Shown here piece after piece: positions 24,377 to 33,271 of a DNA stretch of 64,000 nt. Origin of the DNA: Nonomuraea harbinensis. GTDB lineage: Bacteria; Actinomycetota; Actinomycetes; Streptosporangiales; Streptosporangiaceae. The stretch spans positions 1 to 64,000 of the forward strand of contig NZ_JAHKRN010000038.1 of assembly GCF_019396385.1 (NCBI RefSeq), written 5' to 3'. Each line of letters starts with the position of its first letter. Position 1 is the first letter of the stretch. Both the position numbers and the translations under genes were made by a program. Below the pieces are notes generated by a model. It was not told where the DNA came from. It saw nothing but the letters and a program-made list of their open reading frames with translations, and searched no databases.

Positions 24377-25347
24377 GGGGTTCCTTTCAGTGCCGACGTG
24401 CCGGTTCTGACCGGTCTGAGCAGGGAGATGAGACGGGGGGTGAGCACCGAGACGATGAGCAGGAGGCCGGTGACGATCGACTGGATCTCGGTCGAGACGT
24501 CGTTGAGCATGAGCAGGTTGCGCAGCAGCCCGATGAGCAGCACGCCGGCGATGACGCCGCCGAGCGTGCCCTTGCCGCCGTCGAAGTCGACGCCGCCCAG
24601 CAGCACGGCCGCGATCACCGCCAGCTCGATGCCGAGCCCGTTGTCGGCGCGCGCGGACCCGTAACGCAGGGTGAAGACGACGCCGGCGAAGGCGGCGACC
24701 GTGCCGGAGAACACGAACAGCAGCAGCTTGATCCGCTTGACCCGGATGCCGCTGAAGAACGCGGCCTGCTCCTGCGCGCCGATCGCGAACAGCGCCCGGC
24801 CGAAGCCGGTGGCGTGCAGCACCACCGCGACGACCACGGCCAGCAGGACGAACAGCGCGACCGGGTACGGGACGAACGTGCCGGGCACGTCGTCCACGGC
24901 CAGCGCCGTGTACTGGGGCGGGAACCGGGCCACCGCCTTGTCTCCGAGCACCACGTACGCCAGCCCCCGGTAGAGGGCGAGGGTGCCGATCGTGACCGCC
25001 AGCGACGGCAGCCCGAGCCGGGTGACGAGCAGCCCGTTGACCAGCCCGCAGAGCGCGCCGGTGAGCACCACGAGCGGGATGATGGTCTCGATCGCCATGC
25101 CGCCGTCCCACAGCGCGCCGACCAGCGCGCTCGACAGGCCCAGCACGGACGCGACCGACAGGTCGACCTCGGCGGCCACCACGAGCATGGTCATGGCGAG
25201 CGCGATGAGCGCGATCTCGCCGAGGTCGCCGAGCGCGAACGACAGGTTGCCCGCGGTGGCGAACGAGGGCGAGCCGAGGGCGCCGCCCGCGAACACCGCG
25301 ACCAGCAGCAGCCCGATGATCACGTCCCAGCGGAGCACTCTAGCCAT
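24373..25347 (-). CDS. rhaQ: Rhamnose ABC transporter permease
   Basis: A 324-residue ribose-type (CUT2) permease with 8-10 hydrophobic helices. It has EVDLSVASVLGLSSALVGAL and the EAA-like loop GIRVKRIKLLLFVFSG, with LGGVDFDGGKGTLGGVIAGVLLIG near the C-terminus. It pairs with the permease encoded just upstream. Which of the two is RhaP and which RhaQ is an assignment by position only. It overlaps both neighbours. Confidence 0.85.
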   Translation of the reverse strand: MARVLRWDVIIGLLLVAVFAGGALGSPSFATAGNLSFALGDLGEIALIALAMTMLVVAAEVDLSVASVLGLSSALVGALWDGGMAIETIIPLVVLTGALCGLVNGLLVTRLGLPSLAVTIGTLALYRGLAYVVLGDKAVARFPPQYTALAVDDVPGTFVPYPVALFVLLAVVVAVVLHATGFGRALFAIGAQEQAAFFSGIRVKRIKLLLFVFSGTVAAFAGVVFTLRYGSARADNGLGIELAVIAAVLLGGVDFDGGKGTLGGVIAGVLLIGLLRNLLMLNDVSTEIQSIVTGLLLIVSVLTPRLISLLRPVRTGTSALKGTP

Positions 25348-26371
25348 GGCGGCTCCTCCTTCTGAGCAGCCGGGCGACCCGCAGGGCCAGCACCCGGTCG
25401 ACGCTGATGGCGATCAGGAGCAGCGCGCCGGTGATGGCCTGCTGCCAGAACGGGTTGACCCGGAGCACGACCAGGGCGCCGCCGATCACGGTGAGCAGCA
25501 GCGCGCCGAGCGCCGCCCCGTACACGCTCCCCACGCCGCCGGTGATGGCCACGCCGCCGACCACGACCGCGCTGATCACCAGCAGTTCCCAGCCGTTGGC
25601 GGAGTCGGCGACGACGGTGCCGAAGCGGGCCAGCCAGAGCACCCCGGCGAGCCCGGCCAGGCAGCCGCTGACCAGGTAGGCGGCCAGGACGCGGCGGCGG
25701 ACCGGGACGCCGGCCAGCCGGGCGGCCTCCGGACTGGACCCGATCGCGTAGAACTCCCGCCCGCTCGGGTAGGCCCGCAGGTAGTAGCCGATCGCGAACA
25801 TGATCACCACGGTGATGAGTGGCAGGTACGGCACACCCAGCACGGCCCCGTTGCCCAGCGACAGCAGCGCGGGCGGCAGGTTGACCGCGTTGATCTGGCG
25901 ACCGGCCGCGACGTAGTGGCACACGCCCTGGAAGACGTAGAGCGTGCCGAGCGTCACGACCAGGGCGGGCACCCGGCAGAAGCTGACCAGCAGCCCGTTG
26001 AGCAGGCCGCAGGCGGCGCCGATGGCGATGCCGAGCACGACGCCCGGCACGAGCCCCCAGCCGCTCGCCAGGGCGTCGCCCACCACGAACGCGACCAGCC
26101 CGACCACGGAGCCGACGGACAGGTCGAGGTTGCGGGTGATGACCACCATCGACTGGCCGACGGCCAGCAGCGCCAGGATCGCGGTGTTGAGCAGGATGTC
26201 CTCGACGCCCTGCCCGGACAGGAAGTTCGGGTTGACGGCGGCGGTGCCGCCGACGAGCGCGGCCAGCGCGAGGACCAGGCTCAGCTCGCGGGCCCTGAAC
26301 ACCAGGTCGACCAGGCTGCGGGCGCTGCGGTCGCGGGCCGCGGGCTCGGGCCGGGTGGTGGTGGCGGTCAC
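25340..26371 (-). CDS. rhaP: Rhamnose ABC transporter permease
   Basis: A 343-residue CUT2-type permease. It has a short cytoplasmic N-terminus (VTATTTRPEPAARDRSARS), then about ten helices with NLDLSVGSVVGLVAFVVG, YAIGSSPEAARLAGVPVRRRVLAAY and VGGVAITGGVGSVYGAALGALLL. The GTG start has GGGAGG at 6-nt spacing and overlaps the rhaT stop by 4 nt (GTGA). The RhaP/RhaQ naming is positional. Confidence 0.85.
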   Translation of the reverse strand: MTATTTRPEPAARDRSARSLVDLVFRARELSLVLALAALVGGTAAVNPNFLSGQGVEDILLNTAILALLAVGQSMVVITRNLDLSVGSVVGLVAFVVGDALASGWGLVPGVVLGIAIGAACGLLNGLLVSFCRVPALVVTLGTLYVFQGVCHYVAAGRQINAVNLPPALLSLGNGAVLGVPYLPLITVVIMFAIGYYLRAYPSGREFYAIGSSPEAARLAGVPVRRRVLAAYLVSGCLAGLAGVLWLARFGTVVADSANGWELLVISAVVVGGVAITGGVGSVYGAALGALLLTVIGGALVVLRVNPFWQQAITGALLLIAISVDRVLALRVARLLRRRSRHG

Positions 26372-27864
26372 GCGGCCCTCCCGGTGGCGGCGGACATGAC
26401 GCTCTCCTCGGTGGCCTCGGCGCGCGGGATCTCGGCGGTGATCCGGCCCTCGTGCATGACCAGCACCCGGTCGGCCATGCCGAGCACCTCCGGCAGGTCG
26501 GAGGAGATCATCAGCACCGCGATGCCCTGCCCGGCCAGCTCCGACAGCAGCCGGTGCACCTCGGCCTTGGTGCCGACGTCGATGCCGCGGGTGGGCTCGT
26601 CGACGATGAGCACCGACGGGCCGGTGGCCAGCCACTTGGCGAGCACGACCTTCTGCTGGTTGCCGCCGGACAGCACGCCGACGCCGTCGCCGAGACCGGC
26701 GAACTTGAGCCGGAGCCGGACCGCCCAGTCCCTGGCCCGGTCGCGTTCGGCGGCGCGGGAGATGGTGAGGCCGCGGCGCAGCGAGCGCAGCCCGGTCAGG
26801 CCGATGTTGCGCTCGATGGACAGCTCCATGACCAGGCCCTGCTGCCGCCGGTCCTCCGGCACCAGGGCGAGCCCGGCGGCCATGGCGGCGGTCGGGCTGG
26901 CGGCGGGCAGCGGCCGGCCGTCCACGTGCACGGCTCCGGCGTCCCACCGGTCGATGCCGAAGACCGCCCTGGCCACCTCGCTGCGGCCGGCCCCGACCAG
27001 GCCGGCGAGCGCGACGATCTCGCCGCGCCGCACCTCGAACGAGACGTCGGTGAAGACGCCCTCCCTGGTCAGCCGCTCGACCCGGAGCGCCACCTCGCCC
27101 GCCTCGGTGTCCTGCTTGGGGTAGAGGGCGCCGAGCTCGCGGCCGACCATCCGGCGGATCAGGTCGTCGTGGGTGAGCCCGCCGACGGGCTCGCTGGCGA
27201 TCCAGGCGCCGTCGCGCAGGGTCGTGACCCGCTGGCAGAGGGAGAAGATCTCGTCCAGCCGGTGCGAGATGAACAGGACGGCGCATCCCTGCCCGCGCAG
27301 CGCCTCCACGACCGAGAACAGCCGGGCCACCTCGTTGCCCGACAGCGCGGCCGTCGGCTCGTCCATGATCAGGACCCGGGCGTCCCTGGAGATGGCCTTG
27401 GCGATCTCGACGAGCTGCTGGTCGGCGATGGACAGGCCGCGGGCCGGCTGTTCGGGGTCGACGGTGACGCCGAGCCGGGCGAACAGCTCCGCGGACCGGG
27501 CCCGCATGGCGCGGCGGTCGATGCGGCGCAGCGAGGTGCGGGGCTGGCGGCCCATGAAGATGTTCTCGGCCACGGACAGGTCGGGGAAGAGCGTCGGCTC
27601 CTGGTAGATGACGGCCACGCCGGCCCGCTGGGCGTCGGCGGGGTTGTGGAAGACGACGGGCTCGCCGTTCAGCAGCACCTGGCCGCTGTCCGGGCGGTGG
27701 ACCCCGGCGAGCGTCTTGACGAGGGTGGACTTGCCGGCGCCGTTCTCCCCGGCGAGCGCGTGCGCCTCCCCCGCGAACAGTTCCAGCGACACCTCGCGCA
27801 GGGCCCGCACGGCGCCGAACGACTTGCTGACGTTGGCGAGCGCGAGGGCGGGGGGACCACTCAT
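26368..27864 (-). CDS. rhaT: Rhamnose ABC transporter ATP-binding protein
   Basis: A 498-residue protein with two ABC ATPase domains in tandem, as in RbsA/RhaT. Domain 1 has Walker A GENGAGKST, Q-loop YQEPTLFPDL, a modified signature LSIADQQLVEIAKA and Walker B VLIMDEPTAAL. Domain 2 has the degenerate P-loop GLVGAGRSEVARAVFG, signature LSGGNQQKVVLAKW and VLIVDEPTRGIDVG. The ATG follows GGAGG. It is the first gene of the leftward rhamnose operon and lies divergent from rhaB across a 123-bp control region. Confidence 0.9.
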   Translation of the reverse strand: MSGPPALALANVSKSFGAVRALREVSLELFAGEAHALAGENGAGKSTLVKTLAGVHRPDSGQVLLNGEPVVFHNPADAQRAGVAVIYQEPTLFPDLSVAENIFMGRQPRTSLRRIDRRAMRARSAELFARLGVTVDPEQPARGLSIADQQLVEIAKAISRDARVLIMDEPTAALSGNEVARLFSVVEALRGQGCAVLFISHRLDEIFSLCQRVTTLRDGAWIASEPVGGLTHDDLIRRMVGRELGALYPKQDTEAGEVALRVERLTREGVFTDVSFEVRRGEIVALAGLVGAGRSEVARAVFGIDRWDAGAVHVDGRPLPAASPTAAMAAGLALVPEDRRQQGLVMELSIERNIGLTGLRSLRRGLTISRAAERDRARDWAVRLRLKFAGLGDGVGVLSGGNQQKVVLAKWLATGPSVLIVDEPTRGIDVGTKAEVHRLLSELAGQGIAVLMISSDLPEVLGMADRVLVMHEGRITAEIPRAEATEESVMSAATGRAA

Positions 27865-27880
27865 GCGTCCTCCGGACGAC

Positions 27881-27980
27881 AAACGTTTTAACTGGATGTT
27901 TCCGGAATCTAGGTGCTGCACCCGTGGCCGTCAATGCCTTCAGCCGATGTCTGGCGCAGATGGAGTTGCTACGTTTTAAT
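27881..27980. promoter_or_regulatory. rhaT-rhaB divergent control region with two operator-like repeats
   Basis: ACGTTTTAA occurs twice as a direct repeat, at 27883-27891 and 27971-27979. The first sits in AAACGTTT, a LacI-family palindrome with central CG, 17 bp before the rhaT start. The second is 8 bp before the rhaB GTG and overlaps its ribosome binding region. They are the best candidates for RhaR sites controlling both transcripts. Confidence 0.55.
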
Positions 27981-27987
27981 CAAGGTC

Positions 27988-29331
27988 GTGCGATTCACAG
28001 CTGTTGATCTGGGCGCCTCCAGCGGGCGGGTGATGAGCGCCGGCGTGTCCGGCGGACGGATCGAGCTGGAGGAGGTGCACCGTTTCCCCAACCGGCCCGT
28101 ACGGGTGGGGGGAACCCTGCACTGGGACATCCTCTCCCTCTACCAGGGGGTGCTCGACGGGCTGCGCGAGGCCGGCCCGGCCGAGTCCGTCGGGGTCGAC
28201 TCGTGGGCGGTGGACTACGGGCTGCTCGACGGCGACGGCAGGCTGATCGGCAACCCGGTGCACTACCGCGACGCGCGCACCGCCCGCTTCACCGAGCGGG
28301 TGGACCCGTACGAGGTGACGGGGATGCAGTTCCTGCCCTTCAACACCGTCAACCAGCTGCTCTGCGAGCCGCTCGACCGGGCCGAGACCATGCTGCTGAT
28401 CCCGGACCTGCTCGGCTACTGGCTGACCGGGACCATCGGGGCCGAGCGGACCAACGCCTCCACCACCGCCCTGTACGACGTGAGCGGGCGGGAGTGGGCC
28501 TGGGAGCTGATCGACAAGCTGGGGCTGCCCAGGCGGATTTTCCCTGGCTTTCTGGAAAGCGCTTCCCCACTGCGGAAGGACGTGGCGGACGAGGTCGGCT
28601 ACCGCACGGACGTGGTCAAGGTCGCCTCCCACGACACCGCCTCGGCCGTGGTGGCCGTCCCCGCCGCGACCGACCGCTTCGCCTACGTCTCCTGCGGCAC
28701 CTGGTCGCTGGTCGGCGTCGAGCTGCCCGCGCCCGTGCTCACCGAGGAGAGCCGCCTGGCCAACTTCACCAACGAGGCCGGGATCGACGGCACCACCCGC
28801 TACCTGCGCAACGTCATGGGCCTGTGGATCCTCCAGGAGTGCCTGCGCGCCTGGGGCGGCCCGCCCCTGGAGCCGCTGCTGGCCGAGGCGGAGACCGCGC
28901 GCACGGACACGGTCGTCGACCCGGACGATCCGTCGTTCCTGCCGCCGGGCGACATGCCGGCCAGGATCGCCGCCTACTGCGCCCGCACGGGGCAGCCGGC
29001 GCCGGAGGGGCGCGCGCAGGTCGTACGATGCATCCTGCAGAGCCTCGCCCTCGCCTACCAGCGGGCGATCGCCGACGCCGTCCGGCTCAGCGGCCGGCCG
29101 GTCGAGGTCGTCCACCTGGTGGGCGGCGGGTCGCTGAACACGCTGCTGTGCCGGCTCACCGCCGACGCGACCGGGCTGCCGGTCGTGGCCGGTCCCGTCG
29201 AGGCGGCCGCGCTCGGCAACGCGCTGGTGCAGGCTCGCGCGCGCGGCCTGGTCGGCGGCCTGGCCGAGATGCGGGAGCTGGTCCGGCGCAGCGCGGGCGT
29301 GCGCACCTACGAACCACGGGAACGCGGATGA
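27988..29331 (+). CDS. rhaB: Rhamnulokinase
   Basis: A 447-residue FGGY kinase that phosphorylates L-rhamnulose at O1. The N-terminal phosphate loop is AVDLGASSGRV. SVGVDSWAVDYGLLD holds the catalytic Asp region, ERTNASTTALYDV is rhamnulokinase-typical, CGTWSLVGVELP is the second phosphate segment, and HLVGGGSLNTLLCRLTADATG is the adenosine motif. The GTG start lies inside a candidate operator. Its stop overlaps the LacI gene start by 4 nt (ATGA), so rhaB and rhaR form a rightward operon. Confidence 0.92.
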   Translation: MRFTAVDLGASSGRVMSAGVSGGRIELEEVHRFPNRPVRVGGTLHWDILSLYQGVLDGLREAGPAESVGVDSWAVDYGLLDGDGRLIGNPVHYRDARTARFTERVDPYEVTGMQFLPFNTVNQLLCEPLDRAETMLLIPDLLGYWLTGTIGAERTNASTTALYDVSGREWAWELIDKLGLPRRIFPGFLESASPLRKDVADEVGYRTDVVKVASHDTASAVVAVPAATDRFAYVSCGTWSLVGVELPAPVLTEESRLANFTNEAGIDGTTRYLRNVMGLWILQECLRAWGGPPLEPLLAEAETARTDTVVDPDDPSFLPPGDMPARIAAYCARTGQPAPEGRAQVVRCILQSLALAYQRAIADAVRLSGRPVEVVHLVGGGSLNTLLCRLTADATGLPVVAGPVEAAALGNALVQARARGLVGGLAEMRELVRRSAGVRTYEPRERG

Positions 29332-30374
29332 GTATCGACGGTTGGGACGAGGCGCCGGCCGGGGCAACCCGGCCGAGCCCGTCCATCAAGGATGTCGCGG
29401 CCCTGGCGGGGGTGTCGCCCGGCACCGTCTCCAACGTGCTCAACCGGCCCGAGAAGGTCGCCGGGGCCACCCGCGACCGGGTGGAGAGCGCGATCAGGGA
29501 GCTGGGCTTCGTCCGGCACGGCTCGGCGTCCACGCTGCGCGCCGGCCACAGCCGCACCATCGGCCTGTCCGTGATCGACATCGGCAACCCGTTCTTCACC
29601 GACGTGGCCGCCGGGGTCGAGGACCTGGCCAGCGAGCGCGGCTACGCCGTCATCCTGGGCAACTCCTCGGGCAGCCGGGTCAAGGAGGAGCGCAACCTGC
29701 TCGTCTTCGCCGAGCAGCGGGTGCGCGGGGTGCTCATCACCCCTTCCGACCAGGACCCGATCCGGCTCGACCGGCTGCGCGAGCGCGGCATCAGCGTGGT
29801 GCTCGTCGACCACCCGGCCGAGCGGCCCGACCAGTGCGCGGTCGCGGTCAACGACGTGACGGGCGGGGCGATGGCCGTCGAGCACCTGCTGGCGGGCGGC
29901 GCCGACCGGGTCGCCTACGTCACCGGGCCGGCCGCCATGCGCCAGTGCCAGGACCGGCGGCGCGGCGCCGAGCGGGCGCTGGCCGCCGCCGGGCGCGACC
30001 CGCGCGACCTGCGCGAGGTGGCCATGCCGGCGATGACCGCCGCCGCCGGGCAGCAGGCCGCCGAGAAGCTGCTGGCCCAGGACGTGCTGCCGGACGCGCT
30101 GTTCTGCGCCAACGACCTGCTGGCGCTGGGCGTGCTGCGCGGGCTGCTGCAGGCGGGGGTGCGGGTGCCGGAGGAGGTGTCGCTCATCGGGTACGACGAC
30201 ATCGACTTCGCCTCGGCCTCGACCGTGTCGCTCAGCTCGATCAGGCAGCCGACCTACCAGCTCGGTCGGGCGGCCACCGAGCTGCTGCTCGACGAGTGCG
30301 ACAACCCCGACACGCACGCCCACCAGCAGATCATGTTCCAGCCCGACCTCGTCGTGCGGGAATCGACGCGGTAG
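29328..30374 (+). CDS. rhaR: LacI-family regulator, probable rhamnose repressor
   Basis: A 348-residue LacI protein. The DNA-binding headpiece is SIKDVAALAGVSPGTVSNVLNRPEKVA, followed by a hinge helix region (SASTLRAGHSRTIGLSVIDIGNPFF) and a sugar-binding core with GAEVRRR-like and GYDDIDFASASTVSLSSIRQP segments. It is coupled to rhaB by a 4-nt overlap. Probably it represses both rhaB-rhaR and the rhaT operon from the 27.9 kb control region, with rhamnose or rhamnulose as likely inducer. The regulatory role is inferred from context. Confidence 0.85.
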   Translation: MSIDGWDEAPAGATRPSPSIKDVAALAGVSPGTVSNVLNRPEKVAGATRDRVESAIRELGFVRHGSASTLRAGHSRTIGLSVIDIGNPFFTDVAAGVEDLASERGYAVILGNSSGSRVKEERNLLVFAEQRVRGVLITPSDQDPIRLDRLRERGISVVLVDHPAERPDQCAVAVNDVTGGAMAVEHLLAGGADRVAYVTGPAAMRQCQDRRRGAERALAAAGRDPRDLREVAMPAMTAAAGQQAAEKLLAQDVLPDALFCANDLLALGVLRGLLQAGVRVPEEVSLIGYDDIDFASASTVSLSSIRQPTYQLGRAATELLLDECDNPDTHAHQQIMFQPDLVVRESTR

Positions 30375-30406
30375 CTTGGGGGGCCAACCGAACAACGGGG
30401 AATGTC

Positions 30407-30976
30407 ATGACCAACGGTGTTCGTCACGTGCTCGGGTTCGTCGCCGGCCTGTTCCTCCCGTCGTTGATTCTGGTCGGCCTGCTGTACGGCACGGGCGAGA
30501 TCACCCTCTCCGCCCAGCGGTTCTTCGCCGTCTCCTGGGCGGCGATCGGGGTGCTGGTGGTCACCGCGATCGGGCTGGCGTTCCTGGTGGGGTCGCGGCT
30601 GTCCCCCGTCGCGTCGCTGCTGGGCGGGCTGCAGTACACGGTGCTGGGCCTGCTGCCGATCCTGGAGCTGGGCGGCACGCGCCTGCTGCCGACGAACTGG
30701 CTGCCGCTGCCCCTGGCCAGGGGCTACATGAACGCCGGCTACCTGGGGTTCCTGCTGCTCCTCGGCGTGCTGCTGCTGGCGGCGTCGGCGTTCCCGTCGC
30801 GGTGGCGCGGCCGGCCCAGGACGGACGGCCAGCCCGCGCCCTACTACGCCCCCGGTCCACATGCCTACTCCGGCCCCGCCGGTCCTTCCGGCCCGCCGCC
30901 CGCCGCCGAGCGCGACCCGTACGCCGGTGAGCCGTGGCGCGGGGACGACGCCACCCGCCCGATGCGCCGCGACTGA
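30407..30976 (+). CDS. Hypothetical membrane protein
   Basis: A 189-residue protein. Four hydrophobic helices (HVLGFVAGLFLPSLILVGLL, FAVSWAAIGVLVVTAIGLAFLV, LLGGLQYTVLGLLPILEL, NAGYLGFLLLLGVLLLAASAF) are followed by a cytoplasmic tail of about 60 residues rich in Pro, Tyr and Arg, ending DATRPMRRD. The ATG is preceded by GGGGAA. I do not recognise a family. It follows rhaR by 32 bp but has no obvious link to rhamnose. Confidence 0.7.
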   Translation: MTNGVRHVLGFVAGLFLPSLILVGLLYGTGEITLSAQRFFAVSWAAIGVLVVTAIGLAFLVGSRLSPVASLLGGLQYTVLGLLPILELGGTRLLPTNWLPLPLARGYMNAGYLGFLLLLGVLLLAASAFPSRWRGRPRTDGQPAPYYAPGPHAYSGPAGPSGPPPAAERDPYAGEPWRGDDATRPMRRD

Positions 30977-31011
30977 CCGGCCGGAGGCACGGGGCTGGCA
31001 GAATGCCTGGC

Positions 31012-31617
31012 ATGCGTGACACCACCATCGCCGCCTTCCTGTCCGAGCTCGCCGGCAAGGTGCCCGCGCCGGGCGGGGGCGCCACCGCGGCCCTGCACGC
31101 GGCGCAGGCCGCGGCGCTGCTGGGCATGGTGGCCCGCTACTCCACCGGCGAGAAGTACGCCGAGCACGCGGCCGTCGTCTACGCCGTGATCGGCGAGACC
31201 GACGAGCTGCGGGCGCGGGCGCTGGACCTGGCGGAGGCCGACGCGGCGGCGTTCACCGCGGTGACCGACGCCTACCGGCTGCCCAAGGGCGAGGAGCGCA
31301 GCCTCTCCATCGCCCGCGCGCTGGCCGGCGCGGCCGAGCCGCCCGCGCGGGTGGCCGAGACGGCGTACCGGCTGGTGGAGCTCTGCGAGACGCTGCTGCC
31401 GATCGGCAACCGCAACCTGCTCACCGACGTCGCGGCGGCGGCCGAGGCGGCGCGTGCCGCGCTGACCACGGCCCGGGTGAACGTCGAGGTCAACCTGGGC
31501 GGCATCACCGACGAGGGCACCCGCGGCGCGCTGCTGTCGCGCCTGGCCGAGGTCGACTCCGCCGCCGCCCGCGCCGAGCGGGTGACGGCCGAGGTACGCA
31601 CCGGCCTGAAGACGTGA
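31012..31617 (+). CDS. FTCD_C-family cyclodeaminase/methenyl-THF cyclohydrolase-like protein
   Basis: A 201-residue all-helical protein of the formiminotransferase-cyclodeaminase C-terminal family, which includes both cyclodeaminases and FchA-type methenyltetrahydrofolate cyclohydrolases. The diagnostic N-terminus is MRDTTIAAFLSELAGKVPAPGGGATAALHAAQAAALLGMV, with later GNRNLLTDVAAAAEAA and VNVEVNLGGI. It is followed 78 bp later by a FolD lacking the cyclohydrolase lysine, so it could supply that missing activity. An in-frame ATG three codons upstream is also possible. Whether it acts on formimino- or methenyl-THF cannot be told from sequence alone. Confidence 0.82.
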   Translation: MRDTTIAAFLSELAGKVPAPGGGATAALHAAQAAALLGMVARYSTGEKYAEHAAVVYAVIGETDELRARALDLAEADAAAFTAVTDAYRLPKGEERSLSIARALAGAAEPPARVAETAYRLVELCETLLPIGNRNLLTDVAAAAEAARAALTTARVNVEVNLGGITDEGTRGALLSRLAEVDSAAARAERVTAEVRTGLKT

Positions 31618-31695
31618 GCGACCCCTTCGCCCCGTAGGACGGGCGCAGGGGAACGGACGGGAGTTGAGGACACTGGCGGGCGAGAGGGCGGGCGC

Positions 31696-32523
31696 GTGAG
31701 GAAGCTGACCGGCAAGGAGCTGGCGCAGGCGATCAGGGCGCAGACGGCCGCCGAGGTGGCGGCCGGGCCGCAGCCGCGGCTGGCCGTGGTGGTGGCGACC
31801 GACGACGAGGCGAGCCTGTGGTACGTGCGCTCGATCGCCAAGGCGGCGGCCGGGGTGGGCATCGCGGCCGACATCGTGGACCTCGGCCCCGCCGCGAGCC
31901 CCGGGCAGATCCGCGAGAGCCTCGTCAGGCTCAGCGGGGACGGCGGCGTGCACGGCCTGATGCTGCAGACGCCGCTGCCGCCGGGCGCCTCGGCGCAGGA
32001 ACTGGCCGGGGCCATCGACCCCCGCAAGGACGTCGACGGCGCCAACCCGCTCTCGCTGGGCAGGCTGGCCGCCGGGCTGCCCGCGTTCGCGCCCGCCACG
32101 GCGGCGGCGGTGATGGCGCTGCTCGACCATTACGGCGTCGAGCTGAAGGGCAGGCGCGCGGTGGTGGTGGGCCGCTCCACGGTGGTCGGCAAGCCGCTGG
32201 CCCACCTGCTGCTCGACCGGCACGCCACGGTGACGGTGTGCCATTCGCGCACCCACGACCTGGCCTCCGTCACCGCCACCGCCGACGTGCTGGTCGCGGC
32301 CGTGGGCCGGGCGGGGCTGATCGGCGCCGATCACGTGGCCCCTGGCGCGGTCGTCATCGACGTCGGCACCAACCCCACCGACGACGGCGGCCTGGCCGGC
32401 GACGTCGACTTCGAGCCGGTGTCGGCCAGGGCCGGGGCCCTCACCCCCGTGCCGGGGGGCGTGGGGCCGGTGACCACGGCGCTGCTGCTGCGCCACACCG
32501 CGAGGGCGGCGAACCTCCCGTGA
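31696..32523 (+). CDS. FolD-family methylene-THF dehydrogenase, cyclohydrolase lysine missing
   Basis: A 275-residue FolD homolog. It keeps HGLMLQTPLPPG (the conserved Gln), PRKDVDGANPLSLGRL (the conserved Asp), VVVGRSTVVGKPLAHLLL (cofactor site) and TPVPGGVGPVTTALLL. The active-site motif is normally Y-x-x-x-K (human Tyr52/Lys56). Here it reads YVRSIAK, so the catalytic Lys is Ile; a Lys lies two residues later, where FolD normally has its second Lys. In human MTHFD1 this Lys is needed for cyclohydrolase but not for dehydrogenase activity. This is probably a dehydrogenase-only paralog. The GTG follows GAGAGGGCGGG. The housekeeping folD is presumably elsewhere. Confidence 0.85.
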   Translation: MRKLTGKELAQAIRAQTAAEVAAGPQPRLAVVVATDDEASLWYVRSIAKAAAGVGIAADIVDLGPAASPGQIRESLVRLSGDGGVHGLMLQTPLPPGASAQELAGAIDPRKDVDGANPLSLGRLAAGLPAFAPATAAAVMALLDHYGVELKGRRAVVVGRSTVVGKPLAHLLLDRHATVTVCHSRTHDLASVTATADVLVAAVGRAGLIGADHVAPGAVVIDVGTNPTDDGGLAGDVDFEPVSARAGALTPVPGGVGPVTTALLLRHTARAANLP

Positions 32524-32586
32524 GCAGGCTCGGCCGGGCCGGGGACGTGGACGAACTGATGATCGGCTCGATGGCGGAGGCCCGCG

Positions 32587-33264
32587 ATGCGTGACGTCCT
32601 GGTGGTGCAGAACAGCCGGAGCGGCGGCCCGGGCCGGTGGGGCGGCTGGCTGGAGGAGGCGGGGCTGCGGCTGGACGTGGTGCACGCCTACGACGGCGAG
32701 CCGGTGCCCGACCGGCTGCGGCACGACGCCATGATCATGCTGGGCGGCGGCTACCTGCCGGGCGACGACGACCGGGCGCCGTGGCTGGCGCCGGCCCGCA
32801 AGCTGGTGGCCGAGGCGCTGGCGGCGGAGGTGCCGCTGTTCGGCATCTGCCTGGGCGGGCAGATGATCGCCGAGGTGGCGGGCGGCGAGGTGACCGCCGA
32901 CGCGGGCGCCCCCGAGAACGGCAGCCTGCCGGTCACCATCCGGCCGGAGGCCGCCGATGACCCGCTCTTCCACGACCTGCCCGGCGTGGTGCCGGCCATC
33001 GAGCACCACGTCGACGCCATCACCGCGCTGCCGCCCGGCGCGGTGTGGCTGGCGGAGACCGCGCGCTGCCCGTACCAGGCGTTCCGGGTGGGCGGCCGGG
33101 CGTGGGGGGTGCAGTTCCACCCGGAGGTGCCGCCGGGCAGGATCAGGGAGTGGCGGGCCGACGGGTTCGACCCGGACGAGGTGTACGCGCGGGCGGTGGC
33201 GGACGAGCCGGTCTCCGCGCCGATCTGGCGGGAGGTGGCCCGCCGCTTCGCCGGGCTCGTCTGA
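32587..33264 (+). CDS. Class I glutamine amidotransferase-like protein
   Basis: A 225-residue GATase1 domain protein of the stand-alone GMP synthase-like type. The nucleophile is Cys in LFGICLGGQMIAEVAGG, the catalytic His-Glu pair is in GVQFHPEVPPGRI, and the oxyanion loop is MLGGGYLPGDDD. A second-domain synthetase partner is absent. It starts at an ATG 63 bp after the FolD-like gene and could be in the same operon. Possible substrates include gamma-glutamyl compounds; none can be assigned. Confidence 0.83.
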   Translation: MRDVLVVQNSRSGGPGRWGGWLEEAGLRLDVVHAYDGEPVPDRLRHDAMIMLGGGYLPGDDDRAPWLAPARKLVAEALAAEVPLFGICLGGQMIAEVAGGEVTADAGAPENGSLPVTIRPEAADDPLFHDLPGVVPAIEHHVDAITALPPGAVWLAETARCPYQAFRVGGRAWGVQFHPEVPPGRIREWRADGFDPDEVYARAVADEPVSAPIWREVARRFAGLV

Positions 33265-33271
33265 ACGGCGG

